A model generated the notes under the pieces. That model searched no databases and was not told where the DNA came from. It saw only the letters and a list, made by a program, of their open reading frames with translations. A stretch of DNA of 64,000 nucleotides from Rhizobium jaguaris. Lineage in GTDB: Bacteria; Pseudomonadota; Alphaproteobacteria; Rhizobiales; Rhizobiaceae. The position numbers and the translations under genes are program-made. Location of the stretch: positions 4,088,501-4,152,500 of the forward strand of contig NZ_CP032694.1 of the NCBI RefSeq assembly GCF_003627755.1, read 5' to 3'. Every line of letters begins with the position of its first letter. Positions within the stretch are counted from its first letter, which is position 1. Below, in pieces: positions 9,057 to 18,416 of the stretch.

Positions 9057-11120
9057 TCAGGCCGCCAGCCCCTTCTTGCGTAGCATCGCGTCCGGGCTCG
9101 GCAGCTTGCCGCGGAAAGCCTTGTAAGCATCTTCCGGGTCGATGGAGCCGCCCACGGAATAGATATTAGCCTTCAGCTTCGCGGCCGTCTCGGGATCAAA
9201 GGCGTGGCCGGTTTCCTCAAAGGCAGAGAAGGCATCCGCATCCAGCACCTCCGACCACATGTAGGAATAATAGCCGGCCGAATAACCGTCACCGGCAAAG
9301 ACGTGCTGGAAGTGCGGTGTGGCGTGGCGCATGACGATCGATTTCGGCATGCCGATCTCCGACAGCACCTCGGCCTGCACGGCCATCGGGTCTTCGACGG
9401 GACCGCGGGTGTGGAACGCCATATCGACGAGCGCCGACGACGTGAATTCGACAGTGTTGAAACCGGCATTGAAGGTGCGGGCGGCGAGAACCTTGTCGAG
9501 CAGAGCTTGCGGCATCGGCGCGCCGGTCTCGTAGTGCACGGCATATTCCCTAAGGATCGCCGGTACCGTCAGCCAGTGTTCATAAAGCTGCGACGGCAAT
9601 TCAACGAAATCGCGGGAAACGCCGGTGCCCGAAACCGAGGGATAGGTGACGTTGGAAAGCATGCCATGCAGCGCATGGCCGAATTCGTGGAACAATGTTC
9701 GCGCGTCGTCGAGCGACAGCAACGCCGGTTTGCCTTCGGCGGGCTTGGCGAAATTGCAGACGTTATAGATGATCGGCAGTTCGCCGATATGGCCGTTCTT
9801 CAGCGGCAATTTATGCTGCGACTGAAACGAGCTCATCCAGGCGCCGGAGCGTTTCGAGCTGCGGGCGAAATAGTCACCGAGGAACAGCGCCACCAGCTTG
9901 TCGGAGCGATCGCGGATCTCGAAGACCCGGACATCGGGGTGATAGGCTGGAACACCCTTCTGCTCGACGGCGCGGATACCGAAAAGGCGGCCGGCGACAT
10001 CAAAGCAGGCGGCGATGATCTTTTCGAGCTGCAGATAGGGCTTCAGCTCCGTTTCCGAAAAATCGAATTTCCGCGTCCTGATTTTCTCGGCATAGTGCCG
10101 CCAGTCCCAGGGCATAACCTCATGATTGCGGCCCTCCTCGGCGATCAATGCGGCAATATCGCCCTCTTCCTCACGAGCACGTTCCGCCGCCTTTGCCCAA
10201 ACCGCCATCAGGAGCTGGTTTACCGCCTCCGGCGTCTTGGCCATGGTGTTGTCGAGCTTCAGTTCGGCATAATTGCCATAGCCGAGCAGCTTGGCCTTCT
10301 CGGCCCTCAGCGCCAGCGTTTCCTTGATGATGTTGCGATTGTCGGTCCCGCTGCCATTCGCACCCCGCGCCACCCATACCTTGAAGGCCTGCTCGCGCAG
10401 ATCGCGACGCTCGGACGACGTCAGGAACGGCTCTATGATCGAGCGCGAAAGGGTAACGGCATATTTGCCCTCTTCGCCACGTTCTCGTGCCGCCGCCGCC
10501 ATCGCATCCCTCAGAAAATCTGGAAGGCCGGCAAGATCGGCCTCTTCGGAGAGGATCAGCGCCCAGCCCTTTTCATCGGCAAGAACGTTCTGCCCGAACT
10601 GCGCGCCGAGGCCTGCCAGCGTCTCGTTGATCTTCGCAAGCCGCTCCTGTTCCGCCTTCGGCAGCTTGGCGCCCGACTTCACGAAGCCCTTCCAATGCCG
10701 TTCCAGCACGCGGGTCTCTTCCAGCGTGAGGCCGAGGTCCTCGCGCGCTTCCCATAGCGCATCGATGCGGGCGAAAAGCGCAGCATTCATACCGATCTTC
10801 GAATAATGCCGCGACATCTTCGGTGCGATCTCACGCTCCAGGGCCTGGATGACCTCGTTGGTATGCGCCCCCGCCCGGTTCCAGAACAGAGAAGACACCC
10901 GCGACAGCTCGTCACCAGCGATTTCGAGCGCGGTGACGGTGTTGGCAAAGGTCGGCGCCTCGCCGTTGTCAGCGATCGCATCGATCTCCGCGTCATGGGC
11001 CGCAAGAGCGGCGTCAAACGCAGGCGCAAAATCGGAGTCTTTCACGGCGTCGAAACGCGGCAGGCCCTGATGTCCGGTCCATTCGACGAGCGCGGGGTTG
11101 ACGGCGGTTTGGGAAGACAT
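9057..11120 (-). CDS. M3 family oligopeptidase (Dcp/oligopeptidase A type)
   Basis: A 687-residue cytosolic zinc metallopeptidase. The active site LFHEFGHALHGMLSNVTYPSVSGTG carries the HEFGH zinc motif followed by the third-ligand region VSRDFVELPSQ, typical of M3A peptidases (peptidyl-dipeptidase Dcp and oligopeptidase A). Such enzymes clear short peptides. The length fits Dcp (about 680). The frame is open to 11309, but ATG at 11120 has AAAGGA upstream and the family start. Whether it is a dipeptidyl carboxypeptidase or a true oligopeptidase cannot be told from sequence. Confidence 0.92.
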   Translation of the reverse strand: MSSQTAVNPALVEWTGHQGLPRFDAVKDSDFAPAFDAALAAHDAEIDAIADNGEAPTFANTVTALEIAGDELSRVSSLFWNRAGAHTNEVIQALEREIAPKMSRHYSKIGMNAALFARIDALWEAREDLGLTLEETRVLERHWKGFVKSGAKLPKAEQERLAKINETLAGLGAQFGQNVLADEKGWALILSEEADLAGLPDFLRDAMAAAARERGEEGKYAVTLSRSIIEPFLTSSERRDLREQAFKVWVARGANGSGTDNRNIIKETLALRAEKAKLLGYGNYAELKLDNTMAKTPEAVNQLLMAVWAKAAERAREEEGDIAALIAEEGRNHEVMPWDWRHYAEKIRTRKFDFSETELKPYLQLEKIIAACFDVAGRLFGIRAVEQKGVPAYHPDVRVFEIRDRSDKLVALFLGDYFARSSKRSGAWMSSFQSQHKLPLKNGHIGELPIIYNVCNFAKPAEGKPALLSLDDARTLFHEFGHALHGMLSNVTYPSVSGTGVSRDFVELPSQLYEHWLTVPAILREYAVHYETGAPMPQALLDKVLAARTFNAGFNTVEFTSSALVDMAFHTRGPVEDPMAVQAEVLSEIGMPKSIVMRHATPHFQHVFAGDGYSAGYYSYMWSEVLDADAFSAFEETGHAFDPETAAKLKANIYSVGGSIDPEDAYKAFRGKLPSPDAMLRKKGLAA

Positions 11121-11217
11121 GCGAGAGGTCCTTTCGGCAGGCATCTGATCGAAGCACGATATAAGACCCTCGCCGCCAAATTGGTATGGCGAGGGCGGAA
11201 CAAGTGATGAGGAATGG

Positions 11218-11859
11218 TCAGGCTTTACGCCAACCGAGCAAGCCGGGCGTCGCATGCCATAGCGCCTGCGCCGCAAAGCCCATAAACAGCACCCCAGAGC
11301 AGCGCACAATCAGTCGCTCGTGAGCTCTATAGAAACGCCGGACCGCGCCCGCGCCGATAATGCCGATAAGGATGATATCGGCGGTGATGAAGCCGACTAA
11401 TGAAATGGCGAGCAACAGCGGCAGCGCGCTAAACGTCAATGCACCGGCCGAACCCGCCACCAGCGCGGTAAACGTCGCCAGCGCCACGGGATATCCTTTC
11501 GGATTGGTGACGCCGAAGATCAGGCCACGTCGGAAGGGGCGGTCGACATTAAGCAACGCCTTGCCATCCTTCTTCGGCTTGGCGGTGAAAGCACTCCAGC
11601 CGATCCAGGCGAGATAGAAACCACAGAGTAAGCCGAGCACGTCGAACACGACGGTGCCGATAGTTTTCGCGCCGACGATTGCAACCAACGCGAGCGATGA
11701 CCAAATGATGTCCCCGACCAAATGACCGCACATGAAGAAAGCACCGGCCTTGCGCCCCTGCCCCGCACCGATGCCGAGCAGCGCCAGGAAAGCCGGGCCG
11801 GGAATGAGCACATAGAACAGCGCCGCCAGGAAGGCGCCGACGATAAGTGATTGTGTCAT
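11218..11859 (-). CDS. LysE family amino-acid exporter
   Basis: A 213-residue inner-membrane protein with about six hydrophobic segments. The signature LIPGPAFLALLGIGAGQGRKAGAF matches the first helix and loop of the LysE/RhtB exporter family, and FGVTNPKGYPVALATFTALV matches the conserved NPK segment. The substrate (an amino acid or related metabolite) is unknown. It is divergent from a MarR regulator across 159 bp, which suggests control by that regulator. Confidence 0.85.
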   Translation of the reverse strand: MTQSLIVGAFLAALFYVLIPGPAFLALLGIGAGQGRKAGAFFMCGHLVGDIIWSSLALVAIVGAKTIGTVVFDVLGLLCGFYLAWIGWSAFTAKPKKDGKALLNVDRPFRRGLIFGVTNPKGYPVALATFTALVAGSAGALTFSALPLLLAISLVGFITADIILIGIIGAGAVRRFYRAHERLIVRCSGVLFMGFAAQALWHATPGLLGWRKA

Positions 11860-12018
11860 ATTGGAAGTTCCCGCTGGTGATCGGGACAGATTAGCAACGC
11901 ATCGAATCGGGTCAAGCTAAACAAGTCTCTTGAAAAAGGAAGAATCCGTTGAATTTGGGGGGCGAAATCACTAAAGATTGATCGGGGACCAAAAACAAGC
12001 GTAGGTAGGGAAGCGCTT

Positions 12019-12501
12019 ATGAGCAGCAGGATAGATACGGATTCACTTGCCTTTCTTGTGGCGGATTGCGCCCGACTAATGCGAGCTGCATTCGAACGGC
12101 GCATTATGGCTGCCGGACTCGGTTTGACGGCAGGTGAAGCGCGCACGCTTATCCAGGTCGCCGCCGTCAACGGCAGCCGTCAGCTCGACATCGCCACACG
12201 CATGGGGCTGGAGCCGATGACGGTCAGCGCCTTTCTCGACAAATTGCAGGCGCGCGGCCTGATCGAGCGTCAGCCCGATCCGCTCGACCGTCGTGCCAAG
12301 CGCATCGTGTTGTCGGAAGCGGCGGGCGCCAAGCTGAAGCAGATCGGTTGCGAGATTTGCGCGGTGGAAAAGGATGCAATGCAAGGCTTCGACCACTGCC
12401 TGCAGGATGATTTGCATCATGCGCTCCGCACCTTCCGCAGCAATCTGCAGAACGCGGAGGTGCCGGCAGAGATGGAACGGGAATTGAGGGCCGTCGAGTA
12501 G
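12019..12501 (+). CDS. MarR family transcriptional regulator
   Basis: A 160-residue winged-helix protein. The DNA-binding region is visible as RQLDIATRMGLEPMTVSAFLDKLQARGLIERQPDPLDRRAKRIVLSE, including the wing with the DxRxK element, flanked by N- and C-terminal dimerisation helices. MarR proteins usually repress a divergent exporter until a small ligand binds; the LysE gene opposite is the obvious target. In the shared spacer a short inverted repeat TCAAG-N12-CTTGA (11912-11933) is a weak operator candidate. Confidence 0.85.
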   Translation: MSSRIDTDSLAFLVADCARLMRAAFERRIMAAGLGLTAGEARTLIQVAAVNGSRQLDIATRMGLEPMTVSAFLDKLQARGLIERQPDPLDRRAKRIVLSEAAGAKLKQIGCEICAVEKDAMQGFDHCLQDDLHHALRTFRSNLQNAEVPAEMERELRAVE

Positions 12502-12523
12502 TTCCGGCACTTCTCGAATCCAT

Positions 12524-12563
12524 AAAAAAACCCGCCTCCGGCAATCGGAAGCGGGTCGTTTAT
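12524..12563. terminator. bidirectional terminator between marR and argG
   Basis: The stem ACCCGCCTCCG (12530-12540) pairs with CGGAAGCGGGT (12546-12556) with one mismatch. It is preceded by seven A (a T-run for argG on the minus strand) and followed by CGTTTATT for the plus strand. Confidence 0.75.
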
Positions 12564-12577
12564 TGCTGGAAATCTGA

Positions 12578-13801
12578 TTATTTCAACAGATTGCGTTTGC
12601 CGAGCGTGCGCAGACGCAGAGCATTGAGCTTAATGAAGCCAGCCGCATCCTTCTGGTCGTAGGCACCCTGATCGTCTTCGAAGGTCACCAGCTTGTCGGA
12701 ATAAAGCGACTTCGGGCTTTCGCGGCCAATGACCATGACGTTGCCCTTGTAGAGCTTCAGCGTCACTTCGCCTTCGACATGCTCCTGGCTCTTGTCGATC
12801 AGCGCCTGCAGCATTTCGCGTTCCGGCGAGAACCAGAAGCCGTAGTAGATCAGCTCGGCGTAACGCGGCATCAGCTCATCCTTGAGGTGAGCGGCGCCGC
12901 GATCGAGCGTGATGGATTCGATGGCGCGGTGGGCGGCGAGCAGGATCGTGCCGCCGGGGGTTTCGTAGACGCCGCGCGATTTCATGCCGACATAGCGGTT
13001 CTCGACGAGATCGAGGCGGCCGATGCCGTTGTCACGGCCGTAATCGTTGAGCGTCGCAAGCAGCGTTGCCGGGCTCATGCGCTGACCATTGATCGAAACC
13101 GCATCACCCTTTTCGAAGCCGACCTTGATGACGGTTGCCTTGTCGGGAGCGGCCTCCGGTGAAATCGTGCGCATGTGTACATATTCCGGCGCTTCCTGCG
13201 ACGGATCTTCCAGAACCTTGCCCTCAGACGAGGAGTGCAGCAGGTTGGCATCGACCGAGAACGGCGCTTCGCCCTTCTTGTCCTTCGCGACCGGGATCTG
13301 GTGTTTCTCAGCGAATTCGAGCAGGTCGGTGCGGCTCTTGAACGACCAATCGCGCCACGGGGCGATGATCTTGATGTCGGGGTTCAGCGCGTAGGCCGAC
13401 AGCTCGAAGCGAACCTGGTCGTTACCCTTGCCGGTCGCACCATGGGCGATCGCATCGGCCCCGGTCTTGCGGGCAATATCGATCAGATGCTTGGAGATCA
13501 GCGGGCGCGCGATGGACGTGCCGAGCAAATAGACGCCTTCATAAACGGCATTGGCACGGAACATCGGGAAGACGAAATCGCGCACGAATTCCTCGCGCAC
13601 GTCCTCGATATAGATCTCCTTGATGCCGAGCATCTCGGCCTTCTTGCGCGCTGGCTCCAGCTCTTCGCCCTGACCGAGATCGGCGGTGAAGGTGACGACT
13701 TCGGCGCCGAGCTCCGTCTGCAGCCACTTCAGGATAATCGAGGTGTCGAGACCGCCGGAATAGGCGAGAACGACTTTCTTCACGTCTTTATGTGATGCCA
13801 T
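12578..13801 (-). CDS. argG: argininosuccinate synthase
   Basis: A 407-residue enzyme that joins citrulline and aspartate with ATP to form argininosuccinate, the penultimate step of arginine biosynthesis. The N-type ATP pyrophosphatase P-loop is [12 protein letters not shown] near the N-terminus; [12 protein letters not shown] and [15 protein letters not shown] are further family signatures. Length is typical. It is a single-gene unit ending in a strong hairpin. About 200 bp separate it from the divergent SDR gene. Confidence 0.98.
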   Translation of the reverse strand: MASHKDVKKVVLAYSGGLDTSIILKWLQTELGAEVVTFTADLGQGEELEPARKKAEMLGIKEIYIEDVREEFVRDFVFPMFRANAVYEGVYLLGTSIARPLISKHLIDIARKTGADAIAHGATGKGNDQVRFELSAYALNPDIKIIAPWRDWSFKSRTDLLEFAEKHQIPVAKDKKGEAPFSVDANLLHSSSEGKVLEDPSQEAPEYVHMRTISPEAAPDKATVIKVGFEKGDAVSINGQRMSPATLLATLNDYGRDNGIGRLDLVENRYVGMKSRGVYETPGGTILLAAHRAIESITLDRGAAHLKDELMPRYAELIYYGFWFSPEREMLQALIDKSQEHVEGEVTLKLYKGNVMVIGRESPKSLYSDKLVTFEDDQGAYDQKDAAGFIKLNALRLRTLGKRNLLK

Positions 13802-13968
13802 GGTGATGAGGTCCGTTTCAATGCGAGCCCGCGGAGAGGCCCGCTAACCCTGTATCGCGGCACTTTTAGCGAGATTATCGCGAGGCGCAAGGGGAACGAC
13901 AGTCGGTTCGTGTCGCCTTTATGACGAGGAAGGCGAGTGGGACCGATTTGGTTCTGGAACAGGCGATT

Positions 13969-13990
13969 TCGATTTGACACATCAAATCGA
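13969..13990. promoter_or_regulatory. inverted repeat upstream of SDR gene (operator candidate)
   Basis: Perfect 9-bp arms TCGATTTGA (13969-13977) and TCAAATCGA (13982-13990) are separated by CACA. The repeat lies in the argG-SDR divergent spacer, 50 bp upstream of the preferred GTG start. The arm composition suggests an operator rather than a terminator. Confidence 0.4.
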
Positions 13991-14040
13991 GGGATCATAT
14001 CTCCAGTATGCAGACAACACTTTTGGGGAAGGCGACGCTC

Positions 14041-14895
14041 GTGACTGATATTCAAGAGATTTTCAAGAAGGCCAACGTTGCCGTCATCACCGGCGGCGCC
14101 TCCGGCATCGGGCTTGCGGCGGCGAAATATTTCGCAAAGCTCGGCATGAGCGTCGCCATCGCCGATCTCGGCCGCGATCGGCTAGCCGCCGCACGCGCCG
14201 AGCTCGTAGCGATCGCCGGCGACGACCAGGTCATGGCCGTGGAGACTGACGTTGCTCATAAGGAACAGTTGGAAGCCCTCGAACGTGCCGTCCTGCAGCA
14301 TTTCGGCCGGGTGCATGTGCTGATGAACAATGCCGGCATCGGGCCGGAAACCTCGATCTTCAGCTCGCAGCCCGGCTGGGACAACATTCTTGGTGTCAAT
14401 CTTTTGGGGGTCATCAACGGTACGCGCGTTTTCGGACCGGGCATGCTGGCCCATGGGAAGCCGGGCCTGATTATCAACACCGGTTCGAAGCAGGGCATTA
14501 CCACGCCGCCCGGCAACCCGGCCTATAACGTCTCAAAGGCGGGTGTGAAGGTCTTCACCGAGGCGCTGCAGCACGAGCTGCGCAACACCGCAGGCGCCAA
14601 GATTTCCGCGCATCTCCTGATCCCCGGCTTCGTCTTCACCGGCCTCACCAAGGGCGATCGCCAGGAAAAGCCGGCGGGAGCCTGGACGCCGGAACAGACG
14701 GTCGATTTCATGGTGGAGAGCCTCAAGCGCGGCGACTTCTACATCCTCTGCCCGGACAATGATGTTGCGCGGCCGACGGACGAGCGCCGCATGCTCTGGG
14801 CCGCCGGCGATATCATCGAAAACCGCCCGCCGCTGTCGCGCTGGCATCCCGACTATGCCGACAAGTTCAAGGCATTCCTGGAAAAGAAGGATTGA
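14041..14895 (+). CDS. SDR family oxidoreductase
   Basis: A 284-residue classical short-chain dehydrogenase. The Rossmann motif is VAVITGGASGIGLAAAKYFAK, the NAG motif is VLMNNAGIGPET and the catalytic Tyr-x-x-x-Lys is in NPAYNVSKAGVKVF. It likely reduces or oxidises a carbonyl/alcohol with NAD(P)H; the substrate is unknown. An ATG at 14008 in frame would add 11 residues, but the GTG at 14041 has a better Shine-Dalgarno (GGGGAAGG, about 7 bp away). A 15-bp perfect hairpin follows directly downstream. Confidence 0.85.
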   Translation: MTDIQEIFKKANVAVITGGASGIGLAAAKYFAKLGMSVAIADLGRDRLAAARAELVAIAGDDQVMAVETDVAHKEQLEALERAVLQHFGRVHVLMNNAGIGPETSIFSSQPGWDNILGVNLLGVINGTRVFGPGMLAHGKPGLIINTGSKQGITTPPGNPAYNVSKAGVKVFTEALQHELRNTAGAKISAHLLIPGFVFTGLTKGDRQEKPAGAWTPEQTVDFMVESLKRGDFYILCPDNDVARPTDERRMLWAAGDIIENRPPLSRWHPDYADKFKAFLEKKD

Positions 14896-14908
14896 TTTGC
14901 AAAGTACA

Positions 14909-14948
14909 GAAAGCCGGATAAAAACGTTGATCCTTTTATCCGGCTTTC
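14909..14948. promoter_or_regulatory. perfect 15-bp inverted repeat between SDR and LysE genes
   Basis: GAAAGCCGGATAAAA (14909-14923) and TTTTATCCGGCTTTC (14934-14948) form a perfect stem around a 10-nt loop. It starts 13 bp after the SDR stop and ends 10 bp before the LysE start, next to that gene's likely Shine-Dalgarno (CGGAG). It could be a terminator, a leader hairpin or an operator. Confidence 0.6.
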
Positions 14949-14958
14949 GGAGCATGTC

Positions 14959-15600
14959 ATGGACTTCATTCCCAGCCTGCCGACCCTTCTCGCCTTTTCG
15001 GCAGCAAGCCTGCTGCTGGCGATGACGCCCGGCCCCGATATGACCCTGTCGATCAGCCGTGCCTTGGCGCAGGGCAAGAAGGCAGCACTTTTCGTGGTCC
15101 TCGGCACCAGTCTCGGCATCGTCGTCCACACATTCCTGGTGGCTTTCGGCGTTTCAGCGTTGATTACCGCATCGCCGCTTGCCTTCACCATTCTGAAAAC
15201 CGGCGGCGCCGCCTACCTGCTGTGGCTGGCGATCCAGGCGATCCGTTTCGGTTCCAGCCTATCGGTCAAGAAGGTCGACGAGGCCAGGGGCACGCCGCTC
15301 ACCAACGTCTCGACCGGCTTCTGGGTTAATCTGCTGAATCCGAAAGTCATCATCTTCTTCATGACCTTCCTGCCGCAGTTCGTCACGGCGGGCGATCCGG
15401 CCGTCACGCACAAGCTCCTGTTCCTGGGCTTCTTCTTCATCCTGATCGGCATGCCGGTCAACACGATCGTCGTCCTCGCCGCTGATGGCCTGGCTTCCTG
15501 GCTGCAGAAGAACCGCAGCGTGATGCGTGGCCTCGACTATACCTTTGCCAGCGTCTTTTCGATCTTCGCGGTGAAGATCTTCCTCACCCATTCCCGTTGA
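14959..15600 (+). CDS. LysE family translocator
   Basis: A 213-residue inner-membrane exporter with about six hydrophobic helices. The N-terminal signature LLAMTPGPDMTLSISRALAQGKKAA and the segment GFWVNLLNPKVIIFFMTFLPQF are standard RhtB/LysE family features. The substrate is probably an amino acid or homoserine-lactone-like metabolite but cannot be specified. This copy is only distantly like the LysE protein at 11.2-11.9 kb. It follows the SDR gene on the same strand with a strong hairpin between them. Confidence 0.88.
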   Translation: MDFIPSLPTLLAFSAASLLLAMTPGPDMTLSISRALAQGKKAALFVVLGTSLGIVVHTFLVAFGVSALITASPLAFTILKTGGAAYLLWLAIQAIRFGSSLSVKKVDEARGTPLTNVSTGFWVNLLNPKVIIFFMTFLPQFVTAGDPAVTHKLLFLGFFFILIGMPVNTIVVLAADGLASWLQKNRSVMRGLDYTFASVFSIFAVKIFLTHSR

Positions 15601-16012
15601 GAGCAGGGTTGTGTCCCGCAAACCGGCCAGCGATCCACCAATAGACAGTGGCACTGATGGCTCCAACAAAAGCAAAACAAACGACGACGGTGATCAGGTT
15701 CAGGGTCTGCGGCCCTTCCAGATTGCCCGAGATGAGAACCGACGCCACCGCCGACAGCAAGGCGCCATAGATGGCGTAGCCGTACCAACGGCGCATGCCG
15801 CGCCATTCGAAAATCGCAATGACGACGAGCGATGGCAGGATGCTGACTATGATTGCCAGCTTGGTCATCGCGACTGTCAGCGCGAACAATTCAGGAGCGG
15901 CCATCCCTGGCATCGTCCAGGCCGCAACGCAGGCCAGCACGAAGCCCATCAGAACACAGGCTCCGAGATAGCCCCAAAGGAGCCGCATCGGCCTGCGCAA
16001 TCCGAGAAGCAT
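15584..16012 (-). CDS. small four-helix membrane protein of unknown function
   Basis: A 142-residue protein with four hydrophobic stretches: YLGACVLMGFVLACVAAW, LTVAMTKLAIIVSILPSLVVIAIF, YGYAIYGALLSAVASVLI and LITVVVCFAFVGAISATVYWW. I do not recognise a named family. The ATG at 16012 lies 5 bp after the rlmN stop, so it is very likely translated with rlmN; a second ATG at 15988 is possible. It overlaps the end of the convergent LysE gene by 17 bp. Confidence 0.65.
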   Translation of the reverse strand: MLLGLRRPMRLLWGYLGACVLMGFVLACVAAWTMPGMAAPELFALTVAMTKLAIIVSILPSLVVIAIFEWRGMRRWYGYAIYGALLSAVASVLISGNLEGPQTLNLITVVVCFAFVGAISATVYWWIAGRFAGHNPALNGNG

Positions 16013-16017
16013 CGATC

Positions 16018-17253
16018 TCAATCCTCGCCGTGGTTGGCGATCATCATCGCTTCGAAGGCCAGGCGTTCGGTCTTGCGCATGCGCTCCGATTCCGACTTCA
16101 ACTGGCCGCAGGCGGCGAGGATATCGCGGCCGCGCGGTGTGCGGATCGGCGAGGCGTAGCCGGCCGCATTGATGAAATCGGCAAACTTCTCTATTTGCTC
16201 CCAGTCGGAGCATTGGTAATTCGTGCCCGGCCACGGATTGAACGGGATGAGATTGATCTTGGCCGGAATGCCTTTCAGAAGCTGGACCAGGCCCTTGGCA
16301 TCTTCGAGGCTGTCGTTGACACCCTTCAGCATCACATATTCGAAGGTGATGCGCCGGGCATTCGAAAGGCCGGGATAGGCGCGGCAGGCATCCATCAGCT
16401 CCTTCAGCGGATATTTCTTGTTGATCGGCACCAGCATATCGCGCAGGTCATCACGCACCGCGTGCAGCGAGATTGCCAACATAACGCCGATCTCGTCGCC
16501 GGTGCGGTAGATTTCGGGCACGACGCCGGATGTGGAAAGCGTGATGCGGCGCTTGGAGAGCGACAGGCCATCGCCATCGGAGGCGATCAGCAGCGCCGTC
16601 TTGACGCTCTCGAAATTGTAGAGCGGTTCGCCCATACCCATCATCACGATGTTGCTGACCTTGCGGCCCTCGGCGGGCATGACCGTCCCTTGCGGCGCCT
16701 CACGGTCCGGAAAATCGCCAAGCCGGTCACGCGCGAGAAGCAATTGCGACAGAATCTCCTCCGCCGTCAGGTTACGGACGAGGCGCTGCGTACCGGTGTG
16801 ACAGAACGAACAGGTGAGCGAACAGCCGACCTGGCTGGAAATGCAGAGCGTGCCGCGGCCCTCTTCCGGAATGTAGACCGTTTCCACTTCGACCGGCCGG
16901 CCGGCTCCGCGCGGCGGGAAGCGCAGCAGCCATTTGCGGGTGCCGTCGTTGGAAACCTGTTCCTCGACGATCTCCGGGCGAGCGATGGTGAAATGCGTCT
17001 TCAGCATTTCGCGCATGTCCTTGGAGACATTCGCCATGGCATCGAAATCGGAGACGCCGCGCACATAGATCCAGTTCCAAAGCTGGCTGACGCGCATCTT
17101 GATCTGCTTGTCGGCGACGCCCTTTTCCTTGAGTGCCGCACCCATTTCCTCGCGCGTCATGCCGATCAGCGACGGTTTCGGCGAAAGCTCGACCGGCTGC
17201 GACACGGGCATCGGCTTCAGCTTGGGTGAGGTCATGACATCGATCGCGGACAT
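16018..17253 (-). CDS. rlmN: 23S rRNA (adenine-C2)-methyltransferase RlmN
   Basis: A 411-residue radical SAM enzyme that methylates C2 of A2503 in 23S rRNA and of A37 in some tRNAs. The [4Fe-4S] motif [13 protein letters not shown] (CxxxCxxC) is present, along with the family segments [33 protein letters not shown] and [14 protein letters not shown] conserved late Cys lies in ILAACGQL. The length is slightly above the E. coli protein because of an N-terminal extension. The downstream membrane protein gene is probably in the same transcript. Confidence 0.96.
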   Translation of the reverse strand: MSAIDVMTSPKLKPMPVSQPVELSPKPSLIGMTREEMGAALKEKGVADKQIKMRVSQLWNWIYVRGVSDFDAMANVSKDMREMLKTHFTIARPEIVEEQVSNDGTRKWLLRFPPRGAGRPVEVETVYIPEEGRGTLCISSQVGCSLTCSFCHTGTQRLVRNLTAEEILSQLLLARDRLGDFPDREAPQGTVMPAEGRKVSNIVMMGMGEPLYNFESVKTALLIASDGDGLSLSKRRITLSTSGVVPEIYRTGDEIGVMLAISLHAVRDDLRDMLVPINKKYPLKELMDACRAYPGLSNARRITFEYVMLKGVNDSLEDAKGLVQLLKGIPAKINLIPFNPWPGTNYQCSDWEQIEKFADFINAAGYASPIRTPRGRDILAACGQLKSESERMRKTERLAFEAMMIANHGED

Positions 17254-17430
17254 AGGATCATTCCAATGGTTGATATCGGCGATGCCGCCAAAAGCTGGAA
17301 AGCTGCGGGCGCGGACAAGGCACTGAGATCAGAAGGTTCATTTGGTGCGGAGCAAGGAAATTGCGAATACACCCGCTCATTGGCGCGGCCTTTAGCATTA
17401 ATTTCAGCCCGCGTCATCCCTCCCAAGAAA

Positions 17431-17460
17431 AAGCAGAAGGCCAGCCACGCGGGCCGGCCT
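17431..17460 (-). terminator. terminator of ialB-family gene
   Basis: AGGCCAGCC (17438-17446) pairs with GGCCGGCCT (17452-17460) with one mismatch. On the minus strand it is followed by TCTGCTTTTTC. It lies about 60 bp past the stop of the ialB-family gene. Confidence 0.6.
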
Positions 17461-17519
17461 CATCGTTTCGGTCTCCAAAAAGCCTGCAATCACTTTGCCG
17501 TGATCAGACCCTATCGATC

Positions 17520-18083
17520 TTACTTGCAGCTTTCGATTTGCTTCAGGGCAGCGGTAACGCCCTTCAGCGAGTAGGTGTAGGAGGTGCCGGTGCCCTTCTT
17601 CGAGGTCGCGGTGACCTTCAGCGAATGGCCCGACTTGAGCGCTGCGACCAGCGCCGGCTCCTGTGCGGCATTCTCGACCCAAGCGGCCTTGTCCTTGGTG
17701 AACATCACGAAGGTCTTGTTGTCGATGACCACGTCGACCTTGGAATTCTCCTTGAGCGGATAGCCCATCATCGCCTGCGGTTCGTAGGAGATGTTCTGAC
17801 CCGGACGCTGGGAAACGATGAAGAAGTTGTCGCCATGATCGATACCGGAGGCCGGCAACTTGGCTGTCGGCACGGAGAGAACGTAGCAGACCTTGCCGGC
17901 CCCGGACTGGTAGGAATAGGCGCCCCAGGCATCGAACTGCTGGATGCGCGTCGGAGCCGCCGGTGCCGCCGCCTGCGCCTGCGGTGCGGGCGCTGCCTGC
18001 TTCTTGGTCTTGGTCTGCGCGGATGCGATGCCGGTACCAGCCAGAACGAGCGAGAGGGCGATTGCGAAGCTTTTTACAAACAT
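17520..18083 (-). CDS. invasion-associated locus B (IalB) family protein
   Basis: A 187-residue secreted protein. A signal peptide is clear (MFVKSFAIALSLVLAGTGIA, cleavage probably after ASA), followed by a low-complexity Lys/Ala/Pro linker (TKKQAAPAPQAQAAAPAA) and then the IalB-like domain with YVLSVPTAKLP, FFIVSQRPG and KVDVVIDNKTFVMFTKDKAAW. A Cys pair (KVCYVLS and the C-terminal ESCK) could form a disulfide. IalB was named for erythrocyte invasion in Bartonella, but homologues are common in plant-associated rhizobia with unknown periplasmic roles. The frame extends to 18149; ATG at 18083 fits the signal peptide. Confidence 0.85.
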   Translation of the reverse strand: MFVKSFAIALSLVLAGTGIASAQTKTKKQAAPAPQAQAAAPAAPTRIQQFDAWGAYSYQSGAGKVCYVLSVPTAKLPASGIDHGDNFFIVSQRPGQNISYEPQAMMGYPLKENSKVDVVIDNKTFVMFTKDKAAWVENAAQEPALVAALKSGHSLKVTATSKKGTGTSYTYSLKGVTAALKQIESCK

Positions 18084-18416
18084 GGTTTCCTGCCGATTTC
18101 TTGCGGTCCAGAGCTCGAGGCGATTTGAGTAACGCACACCTATGCTCATGAGCTGCCCTATTTTGACTTTATTTAGGTTACCAAACCGTCAACGGGGCGG
18201 TGACTGCCCCTGGTCTGTGTCATTTCGATTCAAGGTGCCGCGCCAGGCCCGAAATACATCAGGAAGAATTGGAAAACCCGGATGGTGAAACACCACCCTA
18301 CGGGATCGATTTAAGACAAAAAGATTCAGGCAAGAGTTTGACCTCTCTAAAATCAGGAAGACCTCATAAAAGTCTGGAAACCCGGCAAGAATCCGTCGCG
18401 GCTGATCGGACGGGAA
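18084..18416. other. gene-free spacer between ialB-family gene and DUF1232 gene
   Basis: These 333 bp should hold the ialB-family promoter at the left end. I see no convincing coding frame, repeat or terminator in the rest. A weak stem CCGTC/GACGG lies near 18400, downstream of the DUF1232 stop. Confidence 0.4.

Noticed and set aside
9204..10757. A 517-codon plus-strand frame opposite the M3 peptidase
   Set aside because: Antisense shadow of a gene with an intact HEFGH zinc site.
15853..17229. A 458-codon plus-strand frame opposite rlmN
   Set aside because: Antisense shadow of rlmN; Arg/His/Asp-rich with no domain.
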